Position numbers and translations under genes: made by a program. From Membranipora membranacea (Eukaryota; Bryozoa; Gymnolaemata; Cheilostomatida; Membraniporidae): 60,000 nucleotides of DNA. The stretch spans positions 9,503,501 through 9,563,500 of the forward strand of contig OU612074.1 of assembly GCA_914767715.1 (NCBI GenBank), in the 5' to 3' direction. The notes under the pieces are model-generated. The model did not search any database. It saw only the letters and a list, made by a program, of their open reading frames with translations, and had not been told where the DNA came from. This document shows positions 46,201 to 58,830 of this stretch, one piece after another. Within the stretch, counting starts at the first letter, position 1. Each line of letters opens with the position of its first letter.

Positions 46201-47900
46201 ACCAAGTTCATTGCTGAGACGGAATTCAAGGCCAAATAAAATAGCAACACCTGTGACAGCATCATCATGCCCTTCCCTAAAAGGGTTCTTTTTTTGCATG
46301 TGTTTTTATTGCTAAAGATAAAATTGATAATATATATATAAACAAAAAGCAATTGAGTGAGAGAAAGGCAAAAAAGATGTAATCATAAAACTTTAATAGT
46401 TGCAGTAGAAATATGTAAAAAGCAGAGGGACAATCTGATAACCTGCAGCTAGAGTGTAGACAGCCCAACTGAAAAGCACGAAGGTCAAATACAAGCCACA
46501 CCGGCAAGGACGCACAGCTGAAGTCACCTCTGCCCCACAGACAGGAACCTAGTAATGAAAGCTTGAAGCACAAGCTTATAACCTCTTAACACAGCACATC
46601 TCAAACTGTATTCGATCATCGCCATCAAACTATACAACTTTTTTGACAGCCTAATCCGAAGTCACGATCTGAGGAGCTACCCGCCTCATCAAACAAACAT
46701 TGCAGGGGTTTTGTTAGAGTATTACATTAGCTGTTGGTCATTCTATGGGTCATTTTCTGTAGGGAATTTATCTGTGTAGCCCGTAGTCTTTGCCTGTGAA
46801 TGGATTTTTTGGAAATTATTGTCTGTTAGATTTTGCTTGAGCGCTCTTTGTTATGGTATTACCCTTAAACTTAACCAGGCAACACATGATAGTAGTTCAT
46901 GTCTTGTGCTTGACCATTTGCAAGATGGGAACAAGCATTTTTAGTTGAGTAAATGTGATTAGCAAAAATCAGAACAAAGCTTGACATTCAAAGACATGCC
47001 CGGACTAGGGAAATTAGGCTTAAAAATCAATGTCGTGATGAATGTATTGCTTTCTCGAGCATCCTGTCTAAAAAAAGTAGTTAAATTATCTCACAGAAAA
47101 ATAAATGAGAGTGAATGATCAAAGGTATAGATGCATCAAGATGTATCAATATGTTTAATTATTTTATAGAAATTTTTTGGTGCAAACAGTGCATGTCGTA
47201 TAATCACTTTTTGCCTGTTCTCATATCACAAATCCTTTTTCTCAGTTTTATTGTTTAGTGTTAAACATTAGGACTTAGTAAACTGTTGCTCAACTCATTA
47301 TTTCGTGCATAGCTCTAAGGATGAAGATATACTGCTTACAACAATATTTTTTGTTAAAATGTCTTACCAATGTTTGATGTACACTTTTATTAACAACACC
47401 AGGTAGAAAAAAGAAAATAAACAATTTTAGGCCTTCCAATATTGTATATGGTCATCACATATTCTAAGCAGATTTTAATATATATTTTGATAATGGATTA
47501 TACAGTTTAATAAACATGGGAAGTTCCAGCTATGGAGAAAGGGCTTTGTCAAGGCAAGCCAACAATGTCTGTATAGGACCTTTTATGCTGTAATTGCCTT
47601 GAATATATTCAGCAACTAAAAGGTTGTGGAGTTTACCCTATGAGAGCCGTAATCTACCCCTAATTTGAAACATTGGTATGCTTATTTTCATGATTTTATC
47701 ATAAAGAACTAGGAGCTCTGAAACTGCAAGCAGATTTAGCAATGTATGATATGGCAATGTGAGGAAATTTTCTCTGGGAAGCAGTGTTATTGAGTGAAAG
47801 TCTTGATGAACAAATACCTGAATAATTAATTAACAGTTCATATCTGACCATGATATACTTCAAAGGTCTAAAGGTTGCCTTGCCATTATTACAGCAACCC
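43219..47900. other. Non-coding stretch, no gene seen
   Basis: Several open frames of 80-100 codons (for example 43952-44188, 44903-45154 and 46277-46573, all minus) lack domains, splice support and protein-like composition. I see no repeat family or RNA gene. Confidence 0.45.
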
Positions 47901-49466
47901 CTAACTCTGTCCGAGGCTATCATTGGTAAACACGTAATAGAAACTCTGCCCATTTGAAAAGTCTTGGTCATCATTCCAGATGAGCCAGAACAATTTACAA
48001 GCTCCTGTGGCCGAGTTGAAGCCGAACGCTTTACATATTTGCTTACTTTTAGCACATAAATATGCGCATGACTTCAAAAATGTAAAATTTGTAACCAAAA
48101 TTACTGAACCTTCAAATTGTCCATTTCTCCCTTCATTTTCGACAAACTCAAAGTGTCCCATCGCCGTTTCCAGTTCATTGTCTACAAAGTGAAAGGGAAT
48201 CTGTCAAATGCTAATGAAAAGCACATTTTTATATCATAATTCATGGATATCATTTATAAAAGGGTTTTGCTGCTGGCTTGTTGGAATGTTATTTTGTACT
48301 TTGTATTCAATCGTCAGCCACCTTCAACACAATAGTCTGGAAGCTTATGCTAACTGCAAAGGAACAGCAGCATAGCATCAATCAACATTCAAATAGAGCT
48401 ATACCAATTTAACTTTCGTCTTACCATAGTTGATTTTATAGATACTATTGAGCGTGCCTTCATTTCCACAATAAACATTTCTATCACCGGGACATTGGTA
48501 GCCACAATTATTATCAGGAAGTTTTGTGCCATCGTCTAATTCCACATCTCGACAAGAGCACTTGCTTTTATGCAGCATTGCATACAACATACTTAGATCT
48601 GTAAAAAAAACTCTTTTGCTATCAAGAGGAGTCAGGTAAATTGTATTAGATGAGACGGTTGCATTTTCATATTGGGAAGAAAATACTACAGGCAAAAGGA
48701 AATGGGCGGTGACTAGTAAACATTAGGGCAGACTAGGACTTAAACTTGAAGATGGCCCAGATGGCAACATATTTATACTTTATCTCATGCCATGTCAGAA
48801 CACTTGAACGTCTGTTCAAGAACAGGCACCCTTAAATGTTACCAGTTTTTTGGACGGAGCTCAGACCACATATCAAATTTAGTTTGAGGTTTGTTGAACA
48901 AAACTAGTAACAAAGATAATGTCTTCCCTTGGTGCACAATCATCACCAATACATCTCAACCAGATAATCCTGACAAGCATGTACCTGTACACCTAGAGAT
49001 GCAGCGTGTCACAGAGTTGATTCCATCCGTTTGAGTTAAAGAGAGAGAGCCTTCATTCCTGTTTAGTTCATAACAGCCATGGTACTGAGAGGTAAGTGCC
49101 ACTGATGTGGTAATGACAAGACTGGGCAGTATGATTATCCGAAGCATCCCTAAACGGAGAAATTGAATAATTATTTCATCAATGAATCGTAATAATATTA
49201 TTCACCATAGCATATATCAAACTTCTGCGGCCACGGAGGAAAAAGTGCTGAGTTATCTGTAATGCAAAACTAAGGGAGGCTGCAATTTCAGCAATGGGCA
49301 TATAATATGCACAAACTGATCAACGAAACCACAGATATGAAATTAACGCACTAGGTGATGATGTTGTTGTTTGTAGATCGTAAGACAGTAACTATGTCAC
49401 TAGTTCAGAGTTATACTAAACTCATAATTCCAACTTACCATTTACGCTATGTTCATGGATGAGCAT
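47901..49466 (-). CDS. WSC/PAN-like secreted protein, copy E (diverged, apparently intact)
   Basis: Exons (minus): 49466-49439 (tentative), 49149-48985, 48598-48425 and 48181-47901, with GT-AG phase-1 introns as in copies A-D; 648 bp, 215 aa. Exon 2 carries a clear signal peptide of its own (MLRIIILPSLVITTSVA, ATG at 49147), so translation may start there and exon 1 may be untranslated. WSC: SQYHGCYELN, TRCISRCTG, SKCSCRDVE, NNCGYQCPGD and NVYCGNEG, eight cysteines. The last exon is PAN-like (GSVILV, KSCAYLCAKS, CKAFGFNSATGACKLFW) and has lost two of the six cysteines seen in A and D. It lies 17 kb from the A-D cluster and is clearly the oldest branch. Function is inferred as extracellular binding. 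Confidence 0.82.
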
Positions 49467-52400
49467 TGCGATCAGTGCAAGTTTGATGAGTAAAATGTTC
49501 CATTCATCAGAACTTGTTACCATTGAAGAAACATAAATTGAAAATCGAGGTATTCTTAGGTTTCAAATAATATATTGATCTAGCAATGAGATGATTCACT
49601 GTAAACCAACGTAGAAAGGTTGAAGTATTATGTGTTCTTAAAATAATATTCAGCCCTTTCATAGCACTCTTCATTCAATATTTTATTCTATCACATTATC
49701 AAGAGCAGAGATTGTGATAAGAGGAGCACTCAAAGGTCCATGAACCTTTGTCACAATAGAGCTTTAAATTGAAAACTGAAAACCAAATAATATTCGGAAC
49801 AACTATCTATGAACTCACATGAAGTTCAGCAGTACGATAAATTGTGATATTCAGAGTTGTAGTGTCAAATGTGAATAGGCATACAAATTGCTGTTAGGAC
49901 CCGGACTTTGGTCTTTTGTAAGAGTTTTACAAAAAAGAGAGTAATAACCGGTTTACTTGTGGCACTGCAGTCCATGAACCGGTACTACTGTTAAAATGTA
50001 ATTAAAATTGTGGTTATTAAGAAACACATATTGATTTTTTTTCTCATGTCAATTATTACTGCATAATCAATCAACGGGCTGCAACTTCATCATTTGATTC
50101 CAGTATTTATTTGTACAACACATCAAAAACAATCCAGTAAAAGGTCATCATTTTTGAATAAAAATAATCCTGAGTAAGGTCTTTTGGCGAAGAATAGGAC
50201 GCCGACATTTTGGTGATTCACCGATTCACCCCAGCAGTGACAAATTAAATCTTAGTGATTGTTAGTCACTGGCTTCAAGATTGGCCTCCAAACGCAACTG
50301 TTGATCTCTAGATCGTGGGGATGATCAGCCTTCAAACAGGATAAGCGTTGGTCTCCAAATCGTTCAATAAGGGTCTTTCACTCCTAATGGTGTCCCAATG
50401 ACACTCTTTCCACTCTACCTACAACTATACAAAACAAAATGTGAGTACAGACATGTAGGGTGGTAAACGTGAGGCTGGAGGGTTGTTCAATATTCTAAGC
50501 TCCACTGTCACTTGGTCAGAGGTAAAGCAATGAAAGGAAGGTAATGACCTCTGCACCTCAATATGTATGTAGTTGGTCAGCCAATCAGGACCACATACCA
50601 GACTTCAAAGTAAGTTTTCAGACATTAGTCTACATGGACTGTGCTCCATTACAGACACGCATATCAGGAGGGGGCCTGTGGATCAAGGAGGGCCAACTCC
50701 GAAATATACAAAAATTTAACTCTAAAAAATCCATTTTGCAAAATGTTAATTACCCTACTTTAATTAATCACCTAGTTTTCCTGTCAGAATGGACCTAATT
50801 GTGGTTCTCTGCTGTTACCAATGTAGTATAGTATTAAATCGAATGGTTGTCTTTTACTCAATAAGTGCATTATACATTTTATCAGACCAAAAATCTTAAC
50901 CACAAAATTTTGAAATCTTCATTTATTCCTGATGTACTCAAGTTTATACATAGGAGCCTATGTCGTATTATAGGCCAAAGATTAGCATCTTTTAATCAAT
51001 TATGATTGTTTTATGCATGCTCATGTTAGCTCAAAAAAAGCAATTGAGCAATTAAAAATGAAAATACTCCGCAACAGCGACTCCACATTGCGGCAAATCT
51101 ACATATGTGAACTGTGAAAGCAGTTTTCGAAATTTCCCTACAAAACTCCCTTGTGAAGAGCAAAAACCTGAGGAATTTTGATGAACAGTGTGTACATTTC
51201 TTTTTGTGTGTTTTGTGCCTGTGTCAGGAGGTATGCATGTTGGCACCATAAGAATGTTCATGCTAGTGAAGCTCTCAGTTTTTTTTATAATTGTACTTAT
51301 GATAATTGAAACCAATAAACCTGACACTGCCTTAATTTGTTAGACTTGCTCCAGTCCTAATCAGTATTTGTTTGATCTTCTTGGATATATTATCTAGGAA
51401 CCATTATCAAATAAAGAGGGTTCGCAAGAAGCATGCACATGTTTTCAATATATACAAGGCAATCATCATACTTTTCTACTATGTGGCTGTTGTATCAGAA
51501 CAATGCTTGGCACCAGATTGCAAAATTGAGAATGGCCGAGACTACCATCATCGAATAACAGTCATAGTATTTCAGCTTCAGTAGTCCATAAATGTTGTTT
51601 GGGTGCACCATGGCTGCCTACCCGATGAATATTGTACTCTGGGCTTCAGGACAAAATAAGAGATACAATATAATCAAGGCAAAGAACAGAAAGGGCCTGC
51701 AAGAGACCGGGAACCATTATGTGCTACGCTACTCCATGGTGTCAAAGTCTATGAAATCTAAAGAACGACCGAATAAAGATGCAGAGCAAGTCGTGCACTG
51801 CAAATGATCAAGGTTCGGCTGCCTTCACAATCAAAAGTTTTTTCAATCACAGATCACATCTGAGAGTGCACAAATAGAAAAAAACATATTGTGTTTTAGT
51901 AGTATAAAAAGAGGTTGATAGTAAGTAACTAGGGAACAACGGGCCATATCAGACTGAACTACAGTTATGATAGCCTTATAGAGCCCAAGCACTCCCAACT
52001 GCAGAGCTGCCCTGCCAGAGCGATAGAATGCAACCAATCCACTTCGATCAATCTTCAACAAACAAGCTAGCAAATGCCCCCAAGGATCTTGAAGGTCCAA
52101 GGAATGCTTCCAAAAGAGGCTACAGGTGATGAAGTGATTGGTCATCAAGTTCTACAGAGCTATCATTGTTGTTGGATATAAAAATAGAGCTGCATGGAAA
52201 TATGGATAACTCTATAAAACATGAGTTGTCTTTGAATACTCAAATCAAATACGAAAAATATGAATGTGACTTAAGGATGTACAGAAGTTTTTAAGATTTA
52301 TCTGCTAAGATAACAATGAAGGACAACTCAATTTCTTTGATGGTTGATATATTTCCTGCCACATGAATTAAGCACCTCTAAACTTTAACTTCAGGCTTCC

Positions 52401-52898
52401 GGGTGCTTCCTAGTGACACATAATAGTGCAATACATCAATTAAGTAAGATACATAATATGATCACATGTTATAGTGATAACAATAATATAGAGTTGTCCT
52501 TTCTCAAACCATATTATGACAACTTCAAATATATTGCAGTAAAGTTGATGTACAAAAGTAAAATCCTAGAAAAGAAGCAAGCCAAGGAGAAAATTGAGAC
52601 AAAAGACTTAGATTGTGCGCAGAAATATGCCGAAATCTGGCAAAATATGGTGCACTAGGAGAGGATGGGACAGACAGGCAGATCTGTTGATGCTCAAAGC
52701 TGATGCTTCATGAAAACAGTCATGGTCCCAGCTCATGACGTCACAAGCAGTGTTTTCTTAAATTACTGTGATACCGGATGTGAATAAATGTACTCGCTAG
52801 AACGTAATATTCTTTGGTGACCAATTACATATCTTAGCTCCATGTAAGGGCCAATGAGAAAATTTTAGTCTGAGCTCCTATTCATTAAAATACATTAC
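49467..52898. other. Non-coding stretch upstream of copy E
   Basis: This contains the second copy of the dispersed repeat (about 50043-50180, partner of 3955-4075) and a TATATTGATCTAGCAATGA match (49571-49589) to the WSC-flank repeat. The frames at 50544-50798, 51052-51327, 51592-51807 and 52413-52658 have no recognised domain and are not called. Confidence 0.45.
50043..50180. repeat. Dispersed repeat, copy 2
   Basis: Matches 3955-4075 in the same orientation: GTCAATTATTACTGCATAAT, GGGCTGCAACTTCATCAT, ATTTGTACAACA, AATCCAGT and GAGTAAGG. Confidence 0.6.
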
Positions 52899-52990
52899 GG
52901 GTGTCACAGCGGTATTGCTTCAGAGCAATCCAAATATGAGGGGAGTAATGGTTCAGATCCCCTCAAAAACTTTCAAATGAGTGAATAAGA
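52899..52990 (+). mobile_element. Possible tRNA-derived SINE head
   Basis: TGTCACAGCGGTATTGC resembles an A box and GGTTCAGATCCCC a B box, about 50 bp apart. No tRNA fold is apparent. The sequence is unrelated to the SINE at 34.8 kb. Only the promoter-like head is recognisable. Confidence 0.4.
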
Positions 52991-55670
52991 TATCAGGCTA
53001 CAATCACGTTAATTTTTATTGGATATTTTTGCTAGGAACAATCAAATAACAATGGATAATACAAACAGTAAAAACCATTAGTGACAAATGTTAATGTCTG
53101 TGACGCCAGAAGGACAAGGACATTTATATGGTTTCTCAATGTGACTGCATTTATTGACGGTTTGATGGAAATGTCATCTTTGAGCATCAGCAGATCTGGC
53201 TGTGGTAGGTGTAGAATCTTGTCCAATGGCTCATCTGAAAGCTCATCACCTAAAGTACATTATGACAGCTCTTAGAACTTCACTGGCATTGGCCTTTAAG
53301 GCATTATTTTTTCATTGTCATTGGACTAAGAGAGACTTGCAATTTTAACCAACTTTTTTAGAAAAGAGACTGAGAATACAAACAACACTGAAGTTTAAAA
53401 AATGTGTTGGATCAAGCATTTGAGTTGGTAGCAGACTAGATTTTTTGTTCAATGGGGAGGCTGTACTGGTGCTCGGTTGTATAAGCTTCAGATGTTAAAA
53501 GTATACGCCCCTGCTTCATTTTAAATAATTTCATAATGCTAGCAATTATTTTTTAATCACGGAAAAGCTATGAAATATTGACATATTTTACAGTCCACAT
53601 AATAATTTCCATCTACACTTTCAGAAATCACTTATTTTTGTTTTGCATATCTTTACTCAGTGTGAACCAATCATCGTTATGGCACTTTCATTTTCTCTCT
53701 CTCCAATCCTTGGCATAATTCTGGTGCTGGCGAAGATAATAGGCCCTGCGGACTTGAATCGAATCGATTGCAAACTTGGAAATAACTTCATTCTCGGTGT
53801 GTAGACATTATGGGGCCACTTGATGAGGCAACTGTCAATGGCGAATTGTTTTATGGCATGTAAAATATCTAATCACTTGTTAAGCAACATATTAATTGTG
53901 ATTAATTGTTATGATGACTAATTTTCTTTCTTTGAATATGTTCTGTATGTACGCATGCTCACTGTATCACGGCTTACAGCACAACCATGGGAGGTTTACG
54001 GTATGAGTGACCAACTATTTTTACATTCCTGGCAATTGACAAAATTTAGGTAGAATCCTGAACTAGCCTCTTTATCCTTCAAATTTCAACAACACTGCTT
54101 TCATGTTGTAATAGGTTAGCGACTAGGCCAGAACTAACAGGAAACAATTTAGATATACTTATTTGCCGAACTTGTCGGTAACCACCCAATTGAAAAACAA
54201 AAAACAAAAAACAAACTGCAGCTCAATTTTCATTCTTTGGCTGCTCGTAGCATGAAAAGGTTAACTTGATATGATAATTACTATCTAAATATGTTGCAGT
54301 GTGTTGCCTTGTTCTGCTGGGTTTTATTTATATTTTCAGTTTCCGTCAGCACACCAATACAACTGGACAACTGGACCGTATATAGAACTGGTCAACACTA
54401 AATATTCAAGAAAAGATAAGTAGTGATCTCCTATCATGAGGCCACGATGTAAATCAATTTGCTAATCAAATCTACGTAGTTGTGAAGAATTTATGACTAT
54501 CATGCGCTACATTGCTAAAACTAAAAGATCTTCAGCTGATTTAAATTGAGGCTTTGGCATCTAAAAATTTAATTTCCAACTCACCGCCTTAGACAGCTTA
54601 TTTGAGTTTAAAGTTTGAAAGGCTTGACAAATGAATAATGCTCCTCATGTTGGTGGTAACTGAATGTAACCAGTCTTCAGATGAAACTGTCTCAGCATTA
54701 CAGACAGATTTGCATATCTTTGCACATATCATTATCATCACTTAGGGTGTATAATAGTTCCTAGTTAATTAACTTAGCCAGCTCAACCACTCTTCCAAAA
54801 AGCTTCGGTGGATTGAAAAAAATAGTTTTCCAACCAATGAATAATAGGGAGTTTCAGTTAATTGAATTTTTTTTCTAGCTTTCTGTGTTCCTGAGTACCA
54901 GCGCAAGCGTCAGATCAATCATCATAACTGCAGCACACTGTTTCAATGACATTCTGCCCGCATGTAGGCAGAATCTCGGCTTGCTAACTTTTGGAGTTGC
55001 CCTTTCCTATCGTAAATGTTACTTAGTTCAGTTGTCAACCCGAAGATAATAACTATTTGGTATTGCTAATATATCCATGGTTTGACCTTGAACATGTAAT
55101 AGTGGATGGTTCACAGAGTGAAAGAAAATTAAAACAAATTGTATTATGGAATAAGCATGAAATGATACAGTATAAAAATGCTATAGATTGAAGAGAGCTG
55201 ACATAAATATATCTATGGTGTAAAAATCAACCACTTACAAATTAGGATGCAAAAATATTGCAGTAAGTCATATTAATTAGCGATTACATATTCAGAAACA
55301 CATGACGCATGGACTGCCATTAGCAGTCAGGTAGCACGAGGCTGTGGTTTATCAGCTTTGCTGGGAGAGGCCTTGAGCTATAGGATCCTTCTGTCCGAAC
55401 TACTCGTTTACCTCTAGGAGGAGTATAACTGTCAGCCTACAGAAACATGAAAAACCAATATTGGATTTTATATTTGTTTACGATTCGAAGATTTTGATCG
55501 GGTTGATGGCGATGGATCAAAGCTGCTGTTTCGTTATAAAGCAATATATGAAGTCCCAACAAGAAGCTCTCTTGGCAATATACAATGAATTTGATAAACA
55601 TACATATCCAGGGTCTGTTGTGATTGACATTAGCATAGTTGAAGACTGCCGTCTTATATCTTGTTTTTAC
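52991..55670. other. Non-coding stretch with a possible zinc-finger relic
   Basis: A short minus-strand frame (about 53170-53078) reads HIEKPYKCPCPSG, matching the linker and start of a C2H2 zinc finger, but only about 30 codons are open. In another frame the same DNA gives an exon-like stretch after TTTAG (53251 down to about 53080), so the coding call is unclear. The rest shows no gene. Confidence 0.35.
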
Positions 55671-55829
55671 CTGCTTAAAGAGCTGTGTGGCAGTCGGTGA
55701 TCTCCATAATGGTGGATGGCTAACACCAGCTTCATCATCGCTGCTCATCAGGGCAGAATCGAGGTGCACCTCCGAAACTGCCTTCACTCCAATTATTTCC
55801 ATACGCCTAGTCTTTCTGCGCTTGAGCTT
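55671..55829 (-). CDS. Putative exon of an unrecognised basic/acidic protein
   Basis: Minus strand, acceptor TTTGCAG at 55830-55836 and donor CAG|GTAAAA; 53 codons in phase 0. It begins KLKRRKTRRMEIIGVK (basic) and continues with SALMSSDDEAGVSHPPLWRS. The MSSDDE...PLWRS pattern recalls a conserved segment that I associate with invertebrate transposon-linked proteins of unknown function; that is memory of a style, not an identification. Companion exons were not joined with certainty. Confidence 0.4.
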
Positions 55830-56122
55830 CTGCAAATATGATAAATAAATGTTCTTTTCAGTCACACCTAGTCATTTGATAAGCCCAACACTGATTTTGT
55901 TTTAAACGAAGCCAGTGTTGGGCCTATGATAGGTCTAAGTCACACCTATGTTCTCAGCTTAAAAATGATAACTAGCTGAATTGCTACATTGTTAATCTCC
56001 GAGCACTGTTACCAATCCTATTTTTTCACTGTTGCCAATATGATGAAAGAAAGTACACTTGCATGCATACACATCAACAAAAATCATAGAACCATGTGAG
56101 ATGCATGAAAAAAAAACTATAC

Positions 56123-56255
56123 CTAAATCAGATTTTAGTGTAGCTCGGTTACTGTTTCTTCTCGCCTCTGACGAACGGTTCTTCATACCTTTTAGATTTC
56201 TGAATCGGGTGTGTGCAATTCTGTTAGTTTCTTTAGCGTCTATATCCAAAAGCTT
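56123..56255 (-). CDS. Possible upstream exon of the same unrecognised protein
   Basis: A minus-strand open stretch rich in Arg and Asn (RFRNLKGMKNRSSEARRNSN) ends in a donor TTAG|GTATAG. Its composition would suit the exon at 55829-55671, but the donor leaves phase 1 while that exon opens in phase 0, so a direct join does not work. It may be an unrelated or mis-bounded exon. Confidence 0.25.
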
Positions 56256-56816
56256 CTATCCATATGTATAGATCAATTTCAAAAATTCAAATTGTTCGCA
56301 GATACATGTTGAGTTGTGTTTGTGTTGGTGTTCTTAAATTTAATTATAATACTCTGATGATTACATGAAACCAGCAGTGCCTGTGGTTAGGGATAGTGCA
56401 CCCCATTGTTCTCAGTTGAATAGCATGCGGCTTTGTAGTTGGGGGCAATCGGAATACCCCTATCACATTCAACACGCTGTCTATGTTTTGCACCTAGCCT
56501 ATACCTTGGAATACAGGTGATAACATTTATATCGTGATTATGTATACTTACCATTTGTCCAGGTTGTACTTGTTCTTCAATAAATTAAAAAGGTTGATCG
56601 TCAACCTCCGTCTTTCGTTTGTAGTTGTACTGGGTGTGGAGATTTGTTCATCGGCAGCTCTACTGGCTAAATAAAGCTTTGATCATAGTGAGGCTAACCT
56701 TCCAGCAGTGGAAACATTGAGTGTATTTACATCATAGCTGGTGGTGGTTATATTGAGGTTTGATATGCTGTGTGAAAATATTTTGCTGCATAAATATCCA
56801 TGCTTAATACTTACAG

Positions 56817-56948
56817 GTGATGAGGAAAGTAGACATCACTTCTCAGACATTACAAGCGGGTGTGACATGCTCTACCAAAGTATTGACCAGTGACAAGACG
56901 AAACACCAACCAGCTAACAAAGTAAATTTAGAAGAGCTTCAGGAAGTG
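56817..56948 (+). CDS. Possible internal exon, unrecognised
   Basis: Between ACTTACAG and GTG|GTACGT lie 44 open codons in phase 0 (VMRKVDITSQTLQAG, then ANKVNLEELQEV). Both splice sites are good and the composition is protein-like, but no neighbouring exon or domain was found on this strand. Confidence 0.3.
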
Positions 56949-57184
56949 GTACGTAATAGATTTTATTACCTGTGTTTGAGTCCTGTTAACATTACTTACA
57001 GTACCATACTAGTGTATTGCGTAGAGAAAAGCGGATGAAGGTGGCATTGGCATATGATATTACGAGCAATCATGGCCTATGCGTTTTAAACATAGGACTT
57101 TGTCAAAAATCTACCAAAGCGTGCCATTTTTTCTAAATCTAGGATTATAATCATCTCCCCTTACTTGCTCATGCCATTGAATTC

Positions 57185-57510
57185 CTTCGTCGGATCAGGT
57201 TGTTGAACAAGGGTACAATTATTGTCGGATAAAAATGTTCTATCTTCTCAAACACAAACCATCGCTATGTCATATTCAATTAGGCTGTTCCCGGTGATTT
57301 TTGTTATTCTATAATACATCCTTTGAAATGCCTTCATAATAATTATGTTGAATAACAATAACTGAGGAAGTAGTCAACTATATTACCAACATAAAGTCAA
57401 TTATTTGAGTGCGGATTTACATGTATGCTCCTGGATATATAAAATACTTGTAATGTTTCATATTGTATAATTGTTTCCCGCATATGTTTGTTAGGGATGC
57501 CGATCATCAC
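57185..57510 (-). repeat. Duplicated upstream module, third copy
   Basis: Inverted counterpart of 27330-27690 and direct counterpart of 13815-14020 (TTGTTGAACAAGGGTACAAT, AAACCATCGCTATGTC, AATTAGGCTGTTCCC, TGCGGATTTACATGTATGCT, TTGTTTCCCGCATATGTTTG). Unlike the copies in front of A and D, no WSC exon follows on the minus strand. Confidence 0.75.
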
Positions 57511-57512
57511 AC

Positions 57513-58830
57513 AGCCTAGTTTTCCAAGCAAATATAACTCAAAGGATGACAGGGATGCGTTTATCCAAATCTTTGTTCAGAATTTCGAATTCAGGTGCTT
57601 TAAGAATGGCAAGATGCATAGAATAGCTATGGTTTTTTTTTCGATGTTTACCCATGGCACATACTATTAAAAAAAATATTTCACCATTGATGATACTTGA
57701 AGAGGAGATGAAACTAATATAATAAAGACCATACCAGACCTAGCTTAAACAGCAGCCAGGGTTTCACAGCAATGCATGTATGGGTAGTAACAAATTTGCT
57801 ATGCAGCATCATCTTTGTGTATGACACCATTCAAAACTCAAAGGAGTTGCTGACTCTTAGCTGAATTACACTTCAGCTCAAAAGAGGTTCAAAGATATTG
57901 CTGTAATAATGATGGAGCACATACTAAATATAACAGGAACAGGAAACTGCTCTATCAGGTTCCATATTAGTTGAGTCAATTTGGTAGGTTTCCCTATGCA
58001 TAAGGTGCAATCTGCTATCAATTGATGAGAACTTGGTTAAAACTCTGGTTGCCCTTTAAAATATTCTATGCTATCTGCTATTGTGATCTAATTTTTTGGA
58101 ATGGATCTGAAATAACTATTCTTCAATCAAAATGGTCTCATATCAAGCATACAATGCTGACGTCCTCGCAAGAAAATATGTACGTTTGGACAAGTAACAG
58201 TTTTCAGTGTGATATATGAGATCATCCATAGCAACACATCATCATTATTATTATGTTGATTAGCTTGTGTATAATACAATATAAGAATGGTAGGTAGGAT
58301 TGTAGTTTTGATGACTATTATTCTTGCATTTCGTTGAGGATGGGATTTGAAATCATCAATTTCTTTGGTTTTGAGAGGTTGAACTATCAGAATTTTGAGA
58401 TGCATATTGGAAGAAAATAAATATCCCTCTACATGCCGTTGTAACATTATTTCAGTTTGATATCATATGAGAAAAACCTTTCACTGGATATGAAGCATAG
58501 CAAAGTCTTGTCAAAGTTTTGTTATTGCAAAAGAATCTGATGATGAATACAAATATTGCAAAACTTGACATTTCAAGTGTTTATTGAAATTCTCAGGCAC
58601 TTACTAAAAAAGCCTTAGAAAAATAGAAATAGAACAACTAAGAGGGGCGAGGTGTGTCTGTGTGCGGCCAGAAAAAATAAATAATTTTACAAAACAACAG
58701 GATACATCCAAAACACTTCTAGTAATATCTGTTGAACCTAAGCACATATCAGTTATTACTGTGGTTTGTATTGAATTGAGAGTTACTAATACTTATTATT
58801 GACAAATTCTTAGGTGTAACCACTATGCAA
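57513..58830 (-). repeat. Segmental duplication, copy 2 (inverted relative to 23095-25165)
   Basis: It covers the same landmarks as 23095-25165 in reverse orientation but lacks the 435-bp element at 23987-24421 and about 390 bp at 24690-25070, and it joins directly to the upstream module where copy 1 has an extra 2.1 kb. It contains no gene. Confidence 0.8.

Noticed and set aside
46277-46573. 98-codon minus-strand frame with a hydrophobic C-terminal half
   Set aside because: The hydrophobicity comes from T-rich DNA on that strand; no splice or start support.
47699-48055. 118-codon minus-strand frame
   Set aside because: It is a shadow of exon 4 of WSC copy E in another frame.
52413-52658. 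81-codon lysine-rich plus-strand frame
   Set aside because: No domain and no splice support; it could be a terminal exon but nothing confirms it.
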